A stretch of DNA of 64,000 bases, from the NCBI GenBank assembly GCA_036346395.1, contig CM070603.1, forward strand, positions 29,049,045-29,113,044, given 5' to 3'. Of this stretch, positions 47,190 through 60,600 are shown piece by piece. Made by a program: the position numbers and the translations under genes. The stretch is from Hsuehochloa calcarea. Its lineage: Eukaryota; Streptophyta; Magnoliopsida; Poales; Poaceae. The stretch's first letter is position 1. Every line of letters begins with the position of its first letter. The notes under the pieces are model-generated. The model was not told the DNA's origin, searched no databases, and saw nothing but the letters and a program-made list of their open reading frames with translations.

Positions 47190-49120
47190 TGTAGGACCAT
47201 AAAGGCGACTAGGGGGGTGAATAGGCGCTTTCTCAAATTTCTCGCCTTAATCAAATTCAACACGAACTTTACTCCTTTAGCTATGAAAGCTAAGAAGATC
47301 AGTAAGTGCACAGAGGAAGCCTTGTGCTGAATTCGATAACCCCGTTAACCACACGACACAAATGTGGAGAATGGATCTCATCGGTCGGTGCAGGCACCGG
47401 CGGTCGACCATTTGAGGCTCGCGGTTGGACCGACGGTTGACGAGCGGTCGGACCGGCTACCAACTGGCGGTCGGACCGTTGGATATCGGTTCGACCTACC
47501 ACTACCGGGCGGTCTGAAAGACGGGCGGTCGGACCGCCGTTACTAAACCGGTCAGGCCGATTTAGTCCAGTACCAAAAACACAACCCAAATCCAAAACGA
47601 AATTTGGTCCAACTTTTGATTCGACCAATGAAACTTGACCAAATTTGGAGCACTCCTCCCTAAGGATATTAGAGACCTATTTCTAGCGACGATCCTTCAG
47701 ATCCACTTCGTAGAATCGATCTCTCAAGGTTTTACCAAAGAAGTGCACAAACCCTAGAAATATGAAAATCTTTGATTCAAGACTTGCTTGTGGGGGATGA
47801 TCATCTAGATGATTCTAGGAGTATTACCACACATCAAAGCAAGACAAAGTAGGTCAAGAGACCAAGCATAAACTCTTGAATCAAGGAAGCACCAAAATCA
47901 TCCAAAAGAGAGAAGAACTCAAAGGAGACAATTGATCTTTCAAGCAAGCATCACAAGATTGATTGATCTCACAAGATGCTTACAAAGCCACTCCAACAAG
48001 GAGGATAAGAGCTCAACAAAGAGCACATACACAATCTCTCCAAACCCTAACTTCTCCTCTCCTCTTCTCCAAACCCTAGAAAAAGGATGAAGGGGGCCAA
48101 ATGAATAGTTAGAGTGCTTAGGGGGTTTTTCCTCTCCCCCTTTCTATTTATAGGAGAGGCCTAGGGTTTCCACTAATGGGCACCCATGAAGGCCCACACA
48201 CACATGGGACCCACTCACACATAACTGTTGAAGCATTCGCCTGCTTCACCACATGTAGGTTGATCAGCAGCTCTCATCACGTCGTCAAGTCCCTCCAGTC
48301 CGAATCCCATCGGAACCTCCTAGAGACTTGCACCGACTACCGCACCGCCTGATCCAACCAGCTACACCGAACTACCCGTTCGATCCATCTTGCCCATTAT
48401 GCACCATGCTTGAGTCACACGACCTCACCCGGCATCCATGATCGTTCTGGACCTCAGCTCTCCAAGCATAGTCCCGATCTACCTCACCGTTGACGTCATT
48501 GACCTGCAATCCACCTGCACAGCAATAGACAAACAAATCGTCTCCGGGAACAAGTTCTTCACAACTTGACCCGCGTTAGTTCCGCAATGCAATATGCAAC
48601 ACTAAGGCATTGAAGTTCATACAATAAACACTACCAAATCACATCAATGCCAAAATGGCTAACCTTCAAGTGATCGGCGGTCTGACCACCCCACATGGCC
48701 GGTCCGACCGATTTCAGGCCGGTCGGACCGATTCCATAACAGCGGTCGGACCGCCCGAAAAGACTTAGCCAAAATTCCAACTCGAAAATCCGAAACCTTC
48801 TGGAATTTTCAAATGAATAGAACTTTTGACTGGGAGCTCCAAAAATTATGTGACCACATCCAGGAGACTCCCCTCACTTGCCTACACAACCTATTTTTGG
48901 ATCAGCTTCAAAAACCACTTTTAGCAATATCGGTCGGACCGGCCACCACGGCCGGTCGGACCTCTTCCACGGGCGTTCTGACCACCCGAGCCACCGGTCG
49001 ACCGCTGTGGTCCAACGACAACAAAGCAAAATCGAAAACGCGAGATTTTGCAAACCAACAAAGCCATTGCCAATTGACTCATCATTCTAAGATCGTGCAC
49101 ATATCCTCACGATATCCACA
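47190..49120 (-). mobile_element. Nested solo LTR of the same copia family
   Basis: 1931 bp that starts TGTAGGACCA and ends GATATCCACA on the plus strand. Perfect 5-bp duplications CTTGC flank it at 47185-47189 and 49121-49125. It aligns along its length with the two LTRs at 41611 and 52936 but is clearly more divergent than they are from each other. It interrupts the integrase region of the host element. Confidence 0.9.
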
Positions 49121-49125
49121 CTTGC

Positions 49126-50321
49126 CAATCACAGATCTCAAGAAAACGCTATTAGAGACATAACAAGCAGAAGAGATCGCCTCAGCCCAAAACCTCTTAG
49201 GTGTGGAATGCTCATCTAGAATGGTCCTAGCCATCTCTACAAGGGTCATGTTCTTCCTTTCTACAACACCGTTCTGCTGGGGAACTCTAGGAGAAGAAAA
49301 CTGGTGCTCAATTCCCCTATCAGTGCAGAAGGTAGCAAAGGAAGAGTTCTTGAATTCTGTTGTATTGTCACTCCTAATGGCTCTCAAGGCTCCAAGAAGA
49401 TCAACAGCAAGTCTAAGGACCAATTCTCTAAAATAGCCAGAAGCCTCGTCCTTAGAAACCAGAAAATAAACCCATGAATACCAGGAGAAATCATCCACAA
49501 TCACAAGCACATACCATTTTTCACCGGCTGACTGAACGCTAGAAGGACCAACAGTGTCTAAGTGCAAAAGCTGTCCTGGTCCATCAGTCATCACTAAGGT
49601 AAGAGGAGGATGAGAAGCAGAAACCATCTTATCATGTCTACAGGATGAGCATACTAGGTCTCTAACAGCCTTCAGCCTAGGCAAACCTCTAATCAAATCC
49701 TTGCAGCTGACTCTAGTCAAGTGGTCAAAGCCTATATTCCCAAGTCTACAATGCCACAAAACTAGATCATGAGAATCAGAAGCTACAAGACATCTAGGAT
49801 TGAAGCAGAAGAAACACTGAAATCAGCACAAAAGATCTTCTCAAACCTGGAGATCTCAAAGACAAGCTCACCCGCGGAATCTAGAACTCTACACTCGCCA
49901 CTTTTAAACCTTACTTCTAGACCCTCATCAAGCAGCTGAGAAACAGATAGCAGATTATACCTCAGCTTACTTACCAAAGCGACGTCCTTAAGCATGAACT
50001 TGTTGTTGATGCGCACGGTGCCCTTAGCTGTCACGGTCCCAATAGAAGCATCCCCAAATGTGATCAATTCATTGCCGGATGCACGTGTGAGGGAGGAGAA
50101 CCATCTAGAATCTCCAGTCATGTGTCGAGAACACCCGGAGTCAACAAGCCATATGCCCTCCTTCCTCGCACGACGGACCTAAAAGCACGAGCAGAAACAT
50201 CGTGCCTCGATCTCGGGGTTAGTGATAAGAGACACAGGAATCGATCTTGAGTCACGCGATGCTTGGGAACAACAGAAGAAGTAGCAGTAAAATGGTTAGG
50301 AACAAAATCATAAGAATGCAC
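49126..50321 (-). pseudogene. copia pol 5' part: protease region, gag-pre-integrase and integrase core (broken)
   Basis: On the minus strand, protease-like sequence with a DSGCSRHMTGD-type start (near 50140-50110) is followed by FEISRFEKIFCADFSV-type linker sequence. The GAG-pre-integrase motif MWHCRLGNIGFDHL comes next, then the integrase core with its acidic triad visible as LLHLDTVGPSS, AIRSDNTTEFKN and NGVVERKN. Coding stops at 49121-49125, where the nested LTR inserted; downstream integrase sequence resumes at 47189. Confidence 0.85.
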
Positions 50322-50426
50322 ACGAGAACTACCTAGACCTCTCTGAATCGATCTACCAAAAGATCGGTACTCCCCCTGTCTAGATGCTACCCATGGTTTT
50401 TCCTCACGGTATTCTAAACCAGAACG

Positions 50427-52807
50427 CTACCTAGATCCACCAAAAGAGTCAAAGAAGTCCTCTACGAACCTAGGCCTATGTCTAGCAGGAAAGACAGGCT
50501 GCCTGGCTCTAGAGACTATAGCAGGTGAAGGAACTCCTCTAATGGTTCTCAAGACACTCATCCTCTCCTTTCTCTCAGTCTTGGCTCTACGGAAGCAGAA
50601 CTCAACAATGTGGCCATCTTTCTTGTAGAAGGTGCAATGATACTTGACCTTTTGAGGGGTCTGACCTGATGAAGCAGAAGCACCTGTCTTGCTGGACAGA
50701 GTTTGGAAAAAACCTGCAGATCTAAAGACAACCTTAGATGGCTCATGGGGTTCTACCTCAAACAGGCCACTCTCAACAACTTTCACAATCTTAGATGAAT
50801 AGTTCTTGGAATGCTCTAGGGAATTAAAACCTAGGCCACTATTCTTCACTCACTTTAGATTGGTCAAGAATCATGTTGAGATTCTTCTTCCCACTAGCAA
50901 ATCTCTCAAGAGTCACTTTGAGGTAATCGTTCTCTTTGGCTAGATTCTCACATATAGCACAGTCTCTTGACTTGATTACCTCATCATACTTACTCTTAAG
51001 AAGGGCTACTTCAACTTTTAATGCCTCACAAGACACACAATAGGAATCCCTAATCCTATTCAGCTGCTCCTTAAATTTGTCTTTAAAAGCCTCTTGTATC
51101 TTATCTACAATTGTCCCAACTTTAGTACACAAGACACAAGTAGAGTCAATAACTTTCTTGGATGCAGTAATAGTCATAGATTTTCCAATTTTAGCTTTTT
51201 CTTCTAGTGTCTTGTTTAGAGTTTCATTTTAAATTATGAGCTTAGGACAATTTTCACAAGATGCAGATTTAGAGTAAAGAACCATTTCTGTCATCTCTTT
51301 CATTTTAATACTATTATTCTCACAATGAGAGCAAGTGCGACTAGCATCAAATTTCTGCAATTCTTTCATAGTGCTATCTAATTTTAATTCAAGCAAAGCA
51401 CAATTTGAGCAATGTAAAGGGATAGCATCTACAGCAGTCACATCAAGAGCAATGACATTTATGCAAGCAGGATTAGACTTGAGAGATTGTAGTTCTTCAA
51501 GAGCATCTTTTAATTAATTCACAACAGAGGAATGAGCAGATCTTAGACTTGTCAATTCATTAAGCAAGCTAGTGCATGAGTCACAAATATCATCAGGATT
51601 AATGGATTTGAGCCCAACAACTTCTAGGTTCGAGTTATCAATCATAGTGTCCTGTTTCTTAATCAATTTAGCTTGCTTATTCAGTTTTTGTTCAGCAAGG
51701 ATCAAGGCACGTTTCATATCAGCAGGTGAAGGACATATCTCATCGGGATCGCTGAAAGGATCGTCGTCGTTGGAGGAATCGATGTCGTGGCTGTCCCTGG
51801 CCATGAAGCATATGCCGGTGAAGTCCTGAGCCTTCTTCTTGTCATGGGAGTCATCTTCGTCGTCCTCCGTCTCCTAATCCACATCGCTCATGTTAACATT
51901 CTCAAAAGCGGCAAAGACCCGGCTGACGAACTTGCGATAGTTGGTCTTCTTGGGTTTCGCATCCCTAGCTTGAGGACGCGTCCGAGAGTCCTTCTCCTCT
52001 TTGCCTTTCAGCTTGGGGGCACCTGGAGCGAATGTGGTTTGGCTCACCACACTCAAAGCACGTGACAGGGCCACCTCTCCTTCTGTTCCTCACCTTGTTG
52101 TAAACTCTCGAGAATTTGGTGGATAGGAGGGCTAAATTATCCTCACGTAGCTTCTCTAGCTGCTCATCGCTCAAAGAATGCAAAGCTGATAAAGAAAAAC
52201 CAGATGAGCCAAAGTCCAAAGAATCAGACGAGCTACCCTTAGATGGGTCAACCATTAAAGCCACCGACTCTGTCTTGGGGAGATGCGAGATAAAATCAAT
52301 CTCATGCGTCTTCAACCTCGAGTAGAGCTTATCCATGGTAAGCTCACTCATGACAGTGTTATCATTGATGGACGTGATCTTCATTCCCCAGACCCTCACA
52401 TCAAGAGCACCCAAAAGCTGACGTGCGTTCTCAGACTCAGTGAAAATAAGGTCAGCAGCGCGAAGATCATAAAAAATCTTAGAAAACCTTCCCCACAGCT
52501 CATCTAAAGACTCACAAAGCCTTTGCTCAATCTTTGAGTATATTTTTTTGAGCTGGTTCTGTCTCACTTCCTTAATCGCAGTGGAGCCCTCGTGGTAATC
52601 ACAGAGAGTCCTCCAGATCTCATGAGCAGACCTCAAATGAGCAACACGTTCAAACTCAGATCGGCTAAAGCCTTGGATCAGAAAGTTTTGAGCCTTGCTA
52701 TTTGCCTCAATATCTGGAGTGATCACATCGTCATCGGCTGGCATGACATAAGGATTTTTGACTTTAAGCCAAATTGTGTGCCCTTGAGCTTCGATATAGA
52801 CCTGCAT
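50427..52807 (-). pseudogene. copia gag, long SIRE-type (broken)
   Basis: The translation from about 52807 carries the copia gag domain (EFERVAHLRSAHEIWRTLCD, IEQRLCESLDELWGRFSKIF) and a CCHC zinc knuckle, CFECGEPNHIRSRC. Then comes a long Lys/Glu/Cys-rich coiled region (51804-50839), with frame interruptions near 51880, 51510, 51230 and 50840. A second Cys/His motif follows, YHCTFYKKDGHIVEFCF (near 50640-50590). Gag binds the element RNA and builds the particle; this copy cannot. Confidence 0.82.
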
Positions 52808-52921
52808 GCGTAGCTTCCAGTAAGCAAAATCAACTCCATCAAAAATATGTTGTTTGGTCGAATACTTGTCAGTTGTTATGGCTCCAAAGACCGGTTAAGA
52901 TCTATTAGAAGAGTTAACCGG

Positions 52922-52933
52922 GCTCTGATACCA
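52922..52933 (-). other. PBS of the copia element
   Basis: On the minus strand TGGTATCAGAGC, an exact match to the initiator tRNA-Met primer site, two bases inside the 5' LTR end. Confidence 0.85.
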
Positions 52934-52935
52934 CT

Positions 52936-54886
52936 TGTAGGACCGGAAAGGCGACTAGAGGGGGGGGTGAATAGACGCTTTCTCGATTTTCACCTTAATT
53001 AGATTCAACACGAACTTTTCTCCAATAGCTAGAAAGCTAAGAAGATCAGTAAATGCACAGAGGAAGCGTTGTGCTGAATCCTATTAACCCCTAAAGCAAA
53101 ATACCAAAATATGGGGATCAAACTCACTAGAGCGGTCAGACCGATGGCAAACTGGCGGTCTGACCGGCCCTGACCAGAAACAGTGCAAACAACACGAAAC
53201 CAAAATGAAAATCAGTCTAACTTTTGATCTATTGGATGAAACTTGACCAAATTTGGAACACACCTTCCTTAGGATATCTGGAACCTATTCCAAGCAACGA
53301 TCGTCCAGATCTACGTCAAAGTTTTGACCTTTTTTGTTTTACCGAAGGAGGGTTCAAAACCGAGCAAAATGAAAAACTTGATCCAAAACTTGCTCGTGGG
53401 ACATTAATGATCTATATGATCCTAGAAGTATTCTCACACGTCATAGCAAGGTAAATGAGGTCAAGAAACTAACCAAAAACCACAGGATCAAGGAAGCACA
53501 AAAAATCATCAAAAGAGAAGGAAGAACACAAGAAACCTCATCCTTGAATAATCATCCATAGATTGATTCATGATGTTTGCTGGTTACAGCCACTCCCTCA
53601 AGAGGACAAGAGCTCAATCTATGAGTACACACCCAACACATCTCTCTAGGACCTAAGCCTCACCTCTCCTCTCTAAACCCTAAAACAAACTAGGGTTTTT
53701 CAAATGAAGTGCTTCAGAGTTGTTGACAGCAACTCCCCCTATTTATAGTGAGGCCTAGCTTCTAGAAGAGTTCACCTAATGGGCTCCCGTTAAGGACCAA
53801 TACAAACTGGACACATATGCATGCATTCTAATGTGTTGTCTTCATCTTCGATTGACCTAGATCGCTTCTCCAAGCGCCGCGGTTTAGTCAAGAGTCACAA
53901 AGGCGATATTTGATGAAATTACCAAAATACCCCTTCTCGATCCTTCTCCATGGACCGAGTCCAGTCCAGTCGAAGCAATCGCCTGCTTCGACACGTGTAT
54001 GTTGATCAACGGCTCTCATCATGTCGGCAAGTCTCTCCCATCCGAATCCCATCAGAACCTCCAAGGCACTTGCACCGACCTCCGCGCCGCTTGATCCAAC
54101 CAGCTGCATCAAACTGCCCATTCGATCCACCTTGTCCATTCTGCGCTATGCTTGAGTCACTCGATCTCACCCGGCATTCATGATCATTCTGGACCTCAGC
54201 TCTCCAAGCTTAGTCCCGATCCTCCTCGCTGTTGACCGTCGTTGACCTGCAAGCCACCTGCACAGCAACAGACCAAGAAATCGTCTCCGGGAACAAGTTC
54301 TTCACAACTTGACCCACGTTAGCTCAAAACATGCAATATGCAATATTAAAACATTGAACTGAATGAACTTTACTTAACCAACACACAACGCCGCCAAGAT
54401 GACCGACATATAAGTGGGAACCGGTCGGACCGATTTGTCTTAGCCGGTCAGACCGATCTCAAACCGGTCGGACCGATTTGTCTTAGCCGGTCAGACCGCC
54501 AGAAAAGACTTAACCAAAATTTCACCCTGGAAATCCGAGAACTCTCTAGAAATTTCAACCGAATATAACTTTTGACTGGAAGCTCCAAAAAATGTGATAC
54601 CAAGTGCAGGAGACTCCCCTCTCTTGCCTACACACTCTATTTTTGGCCGAGCTCCAAACTCAACCAAAAGTTCTTGCGGTCGATCACCGCACGTAACCTG
54701 AGCCCGTCGGCCGGCGATCTCTTGATCGATCGCCACAGTACGGCCCGATCCGCCGTTGGGCGGTCGACCACTGAGGCTGGACAACATTGGAACTCTCTCG
54801 AAAACACGAGATTCGGCAAATCAACAAAACCATTGCCAATTGTATCATCATCCTAAGATCATGCACATATCACCATGATATCCACA
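52936..54886 (-). repeat. 5' LTR of the copia element
   Basis: 1951 bp with plus-strand limits TGTAGGACCGG and GATATCCACA. It contains multiple CGGTCNGACCG palindromes near both ends and a CCCTATTTATAG TATA-like box near 53738. Confidence 0.88.
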
Positions 54887-57654
54887 TCTACAGATTCTGG
54901 GCTCTAGGACGAAACTCGCTTTAGTAAAATCTAGGAGCCAGTAAAGCTGCTCAAATTATCACTGTACAAATACACATCCAGATTCAAAATTTTGGTGGAG
55001 CTTGGAGCTTTTGGCCCGTCAAATCCAACTTCTAGGGGGATCCTGGTCAAACAGGCACACTTAGGATATGTACAATAATACAGACAATTGTTGTCTATAG
55101 CAACTCTTTATATTACGTATATACAGTACTATAGATAGTTTATACTATGATTTATTTTTTTACTTGTCTTTATAGGTAGTACAATCTTTTAATATTTTTA
55201 TGGATTTAAGATATTTCTTCTTTATTCTAGTGATACAGTCGACTACAGAATTGTAGATAATATATTTATTCTTTTTATTTTTTTCATCCACATCAATTAG
55301 TGGCATTATCTATTCCTGTGAGAGCCGTAGCCACTCACAAGTGGCTGTCCGAACTTTTCAAAATCAGCGACGCCTAGGCCACCCTGGTAATATCGACTTA
55401 TTCCAAACAGTTTGTGCACTGTAGTGGATACTGTTCGCGACGTCATCCGATTTCGCTGCGGGCACTGTTCACTGCGCTATGCCGGTTTCGTTGCCGCGCG
55501 CGGCAATCCGGATCCAGACGACAGGGCGCGGCAGCGGCACGTGTCACCATTTTTGCATTTTTTATTCACGGTGGCAAATGAGCAAAAAAAAAAAAAAAAC
55601 TCGGTACAAGCCAAGGTATTGTTCACCACGCAATGCTGCTCATATAACCTTGAGATTAGGCCATTATAGTCAGAAGACATACAGCAAGAATACATCAGCA
55701 AGAAACCAGAGTATCGCTCGCCCATCTCTGCAAATAAAGCAGCACGAAAGCTGGTATCCACCCATCCCCTCCAGCTCCACAACACCAGCAGTATCTCTCT
55801 ATATCTATACGTACATCACCTCAAAATGCTGCCGATAAAATGAGTCCCTGCACCGCACCTGACTTGGCCATCGCAAGCCACAGCCGTCGTCCGCAGCATA
55901 TGTTTAGCTTGCTCCCCTTGACATTCCACCGCCTTCTGTCGCCCACAGCTCATGTTTAGCTCACTCCCCTGGCTTGCTGCTACCTACCACTGTCGCTCAC
56001 AGCTCCGTCTTTAGCTCGCTTGTCTGGGGTTGCTGAGCTCCTGTAGAAAGAGATGAAGGTAAAAATCCAAGTCAGTGGTAGGGTTCGAAATTTTTCGATA
56101 TCATGTACCAGTATATTACCATCACCTGGAGGGATGGATAGTAACTAGGACACCAAATAACAATCAAAAAAACAAAAAACAAAAGCATGCATAGAATAAC
56201 AGTGCCAACAGCAGGGAAGTCAACGAGGCCCGGTTGTTATCGTTGTCTCGTGGCTGTTAGGAGAAATGCAAAGTGAATGAATCAAATTACAGAGAATAGT
56301 TACACCAAATTAGGGCCATTCAATGTGAGGCCATGGACGAGAGATCTGTCCAGAGCTGCGAGGGCGGGCCGCGTGATAAAGGTAATAGCTGGACTGGACA
56401 GAGCTTGCTGTATGCCACTCAGCTTTGAGCAGACACCAGTACATGAAGAAGCTGCAATAATTTCTGGCAAAAACAGATTCTGCCAGCCGTAATGCAGTAC
56501 AGATGTCATGTAGTCAGAAGGGACCCTAAGGGTATTAATGATTCTTGAACGCTTTGCATGATTGGGCCTGTACCCCCAGTAGCACTTGTCTCTCCAAAAT
56601 GCGCTCTGCTTCGATCCAGAGCTGCAGATCCATTGCCCAGATCTAAACGGCACATCGCTAAGGCTGTTAACGCCTTTTCCTCCTTTCTCTCATTAGCAAA
56701 GCAAAAGCAGTACAGTGGATGAAAATGCTGGAACATAATTGCTATCTAAAGTTCTAAACAATGGAGCTCACTCGCTTGGCTTTCGTGATACGAACTGCAC
56801 TCTTTTACAAGCTATAGAATTGACCTCTACACTGGCCCTATGTGCTCCAATAAAGCAATTGATTCCACATAAGATGTCAGTATCCAGTGCTACATTTACA
56901 TCTTTAGATACAAGGACAGTTTAATGGCAATTCAAAATGTAACTTCAGCCTATTTGACTAGCCAAAATTGACAGGAATTTTGGCCAGGTGGCAGGTGGGT
57001 TCTCAGCTAGACGTCAAAATCTAACCAATAGGTCAGCTTATGAACATGCTTAATTTGATGTTTACACTTCCCAACTGTCTTTCCTTCAAAACATTAGACG
57101 TTTACAATAGAAGCAAAGCAATCACAGCCCTATGCTACAGATAGTGACACTTGTAGCTGGCTACCACCATTACATGAAATGGTATCCCTAGACAGGTAGT
57201 GGACAAGTTACAGAAAAGTGGGTCCTTCACAGTTGTACGAGTGATCGGAAGGGCCAAAGGGACCAGATCTGCATCTATAGGCCTTATGCAGCCAAGCCCA
57301 AACGGAAAGACGGGAGGGATGTGGTTTCTAGACATGCATTTATTGATTCGGCCCCAGCTACACCAACCGGTTGGGTCCGCTGGTGCCAGAGAAAACAGAT
57401 CCACCAGACGAACACATCTATGGCCCCTTACCACCCGAAATAGTGGCGATGATGACAATAATGATTGAATAAACAAATAAAAGGAGTAAGATCCAACAAA
57501 TGCATTCTATAATCTTTCAACAAAAGTTATAAGCTCCTGTTTTTGCTAGTGAATGTGTATTAGATATGCCTCAAGGATCTATCTCGTCTTAGCAGGTATT
57601 TTTCCTGAAGTCCCCCAAAAAAAAAAGGTGGGCACCCAGTCAAGTTAGCCATCC
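54887..57654. other. Intergenic, no gene recognised
   Basis: The open frames here are short and overlap on both strands without recognisable domains. Features seen are AT-rich sequence at 55080-55300, an A-run at 55583, and a short tandem repeat at 55885-56040. The sequence quality changes abruptly at about 57655. Confidence 0.45.
55885..56040. repeat. Short tandem repeat, about 55 bp, three partial copies
   Basis: Units share CATATGTTTAGCTTGCTCCC / CATGTTTAGCTCACTCCCC / CGTCTTTAGCTCGCTTGTC, followed by TGCTGCTACC-like and CTGTCGCTCACAGCT segments. Divergence between copies is high. Confidence 0.5.
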
Positions 57655-60600
57655 CCATTACTTTCAAACCCACAGGAAAAAATCTGGAAAGGGAAAGAGG
57701 GGGAAAAAATTTTTTAAAAATTTTAAAAAACTCTAAAATTTTTTAAAAAAATTTGGAAATTTAAAAACAAAGGAAAATTTTGTTTAAAATTTTTTTAATT
57801 TAAAGAAAAAATTTTTAAATTTAAACCCTTTTTCCCCATTTGGGCACCCTTTCAAAAACCCCCCAAATTTAAAAAATAAAACTTTAAAGGGAAACTGGGG
57901 AAAATTTGACCTTTTTGTTTTTTCCCCCCAAAAAATTTTCCCAAAAATTTTTTTTTTTAAAAGGGTTTAAAAGCAAAAAAAAATGATAAAAAAATTTTTA
58001 AAATCCAAAAACCCCAAAAACAAAAGGGAAAAAAAAAAAAAAAACCCAAAAGAAAATTCGAGGGAAAAAAACCCCTCCCAAAAAACTTATGAAAGGGCCC
58101 CTAAACCCCCGGGGCCCTCCCTTTCCCAAAACAAAAGGGTAAATTTTTAAATTTTAAAACTTTTTAAAATTTGAAAACCCTTCGGGTTCAACCTATTAAG
58201 AAGGACCTAAAGGGCCCAAATTTGCCGACCAAAAACCCAAACCGACAACCCTTTCCAAAAGCCGGGTTTGAAAAAAAATTTTTGGAAATTCCAAAATACC
58301 CCTTTATTTTCCAACCAATCCCCAAAAATTTAAAAGGGTAAGCCCTTTCCCCCCGGCAAGGGCCCCAAAATCCAAAAAGAAAACCCCCGGCCTTCCACCG
58401 GATCCCAATTTGATTCAGGGTTTTCGGACCTACCAAAGCAGACTCCCCTCCCTTTCCAAACCCAAAACCCGGATGTTCAACTTCCCAAACCCTTTAACCG
58501 TTTCAAAAACCCTGAAAAAAAAAAAACCCTTTTAAAAACCCCCAAAGGTTTTAAAATTGAAAACCTCAAACCCCCGGTTCCCAAATGGGAACTTTTGGGA
58601 AAATTAACCCCTTTCAAGGGGTTTTCAAATCCAACCAATTTTTTTACCAAAAATTCCAAATTTCCCAGTTTTAAACCTTTCCCCAAAATAAAAACCCAAA
58701 TTCCTTTTTGTCCATCTTTTCCGCACTTAACCGCGGGGCCAACCTGCCCCCCCGGGCCGGGTTTTGGACCCCTTGCCTTTGGCCCCAACGCCTTCCAAAA
58801 TGATTCAAAACCCTTAAATTCACTACCCATTTCCCCCAAACCCCCCCCATCAAAGCAATCCCGAAAATTGTTTTTTAAAAAGTCTTTTTAAAAAAACCAT
58901 AAGCAAAAACCAAAAACCAATTTCAAATGAATAAGGTTTAAATAAAAACAAAAAAACCCAAAAAAAAAACCAATTTTAATAAAGAAAACTTTTTTAATCG
59001 GGTTCCTTTGCTAAAATCAAAAAGGTGAAAAGAATAATTAGGCCCCCAACATGAAAATTTTAAAAATTTTCCCCTTAAATGAAAAAAATTTTTTACCTTT
59101 TTCCCTTTGAAATGAACTCAAGGTGGGAAAAAAGAGAAAATTTGGGTTCCCTTTTATTTTTTTTTTTAAAAACCCAAAGGGATAAGTTTAACCCCAAAAT
59201 TTAAATTTCCCCCCTTTTAAAAAACAAATTAAACCATGCCCGGTAAAAAAGCTTAAGGGTTTAAAAACGGGTTTTGAAAACCCAAAAAATTAAGATTCTT
59301 CCAAAAATGGAAACCCCGAACCAAAACCCAAAAATTTAAATTTGAAAATTTGAAGTTTTTTTTAAAAATTTTTAAAACATTTGGCATTTGAAAAATGGAT
59401 TTTACTTGTAAAAAGGGTTTAAATCCCCCGCTTAACCAAACATTTTTTTCTTAATTATTGAAAGCCCTTCGACCATTCAGGAAAACTTTAGAAATGAAAT
59501 AAAACAAAATTTTACCAAAAAAATTTCATTTGGATTAAAATTTAACTTTTATAAAAAATTTTCTTTAAAAAATTTAAATTTTAAAATCCAAAAAAGCTAA
59601 AAAAATTTTTCAATTTTTTTAAACAATAAAACCCAAAAGCTAAAAAAAAAAGGCATAAAAGAAAGGGCATTTTTCCAAACATTGGGTTTTAAAAAATTTT
59701 CAAAAAAAACAAAATTTTAAACATTAGTTTTAATTTAAAAAACCCTAAAAGGGAAAAAAAAACCCCCCAAAAAGAAAAAAAACAAACCCCTAGAAAAAAA
59801 ATTTTGGTTTGTAAAAAACCCCCCTCCAAAATTTTAAAAAATTTCAAAAAGGTTTAAGGTTTATTTAAAACCAAAGGAGGGGTAAAATAACATTTTCAAA
59901 AGAGAAAATAAAAAAAAATTTGTTCCAAAGGTGATTTACAAAAATTTTAAAAAAAGGTGAAAAATTCCCTTTTTAACAACCCTAATGTTTCAAAAAAAAA
60001 AGCCAAAAAAAGAAAATGGGTTTTTTCCCATACCCGAAACCCAAAAATCCCCAAAAAAAAAGAAATAAAGAAGGGGGGGATCCAAAACCCCCATTCACGT
60101 GCAAACTGTTTGGAAATTTGGGGAGAGATTGCTTTTTCCCACCCTAAAAACCCATTTTTTTGTTTTGAAATTTTTTGGGTTTCTTCCAAAACCCTTTTAT
60201 TTCTTTTTGTTTTTTTAAAATTAAAAAGAAGAAAACCAAAGGATTCCCCAAAATAAATTTTAACCCAAAAATTTTAGAAAAAAATTTAAAAAATTTAAAT
60301 AAACAAAAGAAAAAATTTAAACAATTTAAAACCAAACCCTTTGAAAAATGGTTAAAATTTTAAAACCTTTCTACAAGTTTTAAAATTTAAAATTCCCAAA
60401 AGTTTAAAAATTTGGGAAATTTTGTTTTAAAATTTTTCAAAGAAACTTTTTAAAAAAAAAACCTTTAAAACAGGAAAGCAAAACCCTTTCCCTGCAAAAA
60501 AATAAACCCTTTTTGGAAAAAATTCCCCCCTTAACCCTCAAAAATTAGAAATCCCTTCCCCAAAACAAATTTTTAAAAAATTTTTCCCAATTCAATCATT

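Larger units (their letters stand above)
41611..54886 (-). mobile_element. Ty1/copia retrotransposon of SIRE/Maximus type, with nested solo LTR
   Basis: On the minus strand the order is LTR (52936-54886), PBS, gag with a zinc knuckle, integrase, reverse transcriptase, RNase H, a long non-coding 3' region, a polypurine tract and a second LTR (41611-43604). Integrase before RT defines Ty1/copia. The roughly 1.95-kb LTRs, the long gag, the extended 3' non-coding region with several CTCCCCC (inverted GGGGGAG) motifs and the LTR phrase GGCGACTAGAGGGGGG fit the SIRE/Maximus lineage (inference). Removing the nested solo LTR leaves about 11.3 kb. Coding regions are broken by stops and frameshifts. 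No outer target duplication could be confirmed: TCTAC follows on the right, but the left LTR end is eroded. Confidence 0.88.

Noticed and set aside
54887..54891. TCTAC as the outer target duplication of the copia element
   Set aside because: The left end of the element has lost its terminal bases, and the adjoining bases (AATAC) do not match convincingly.
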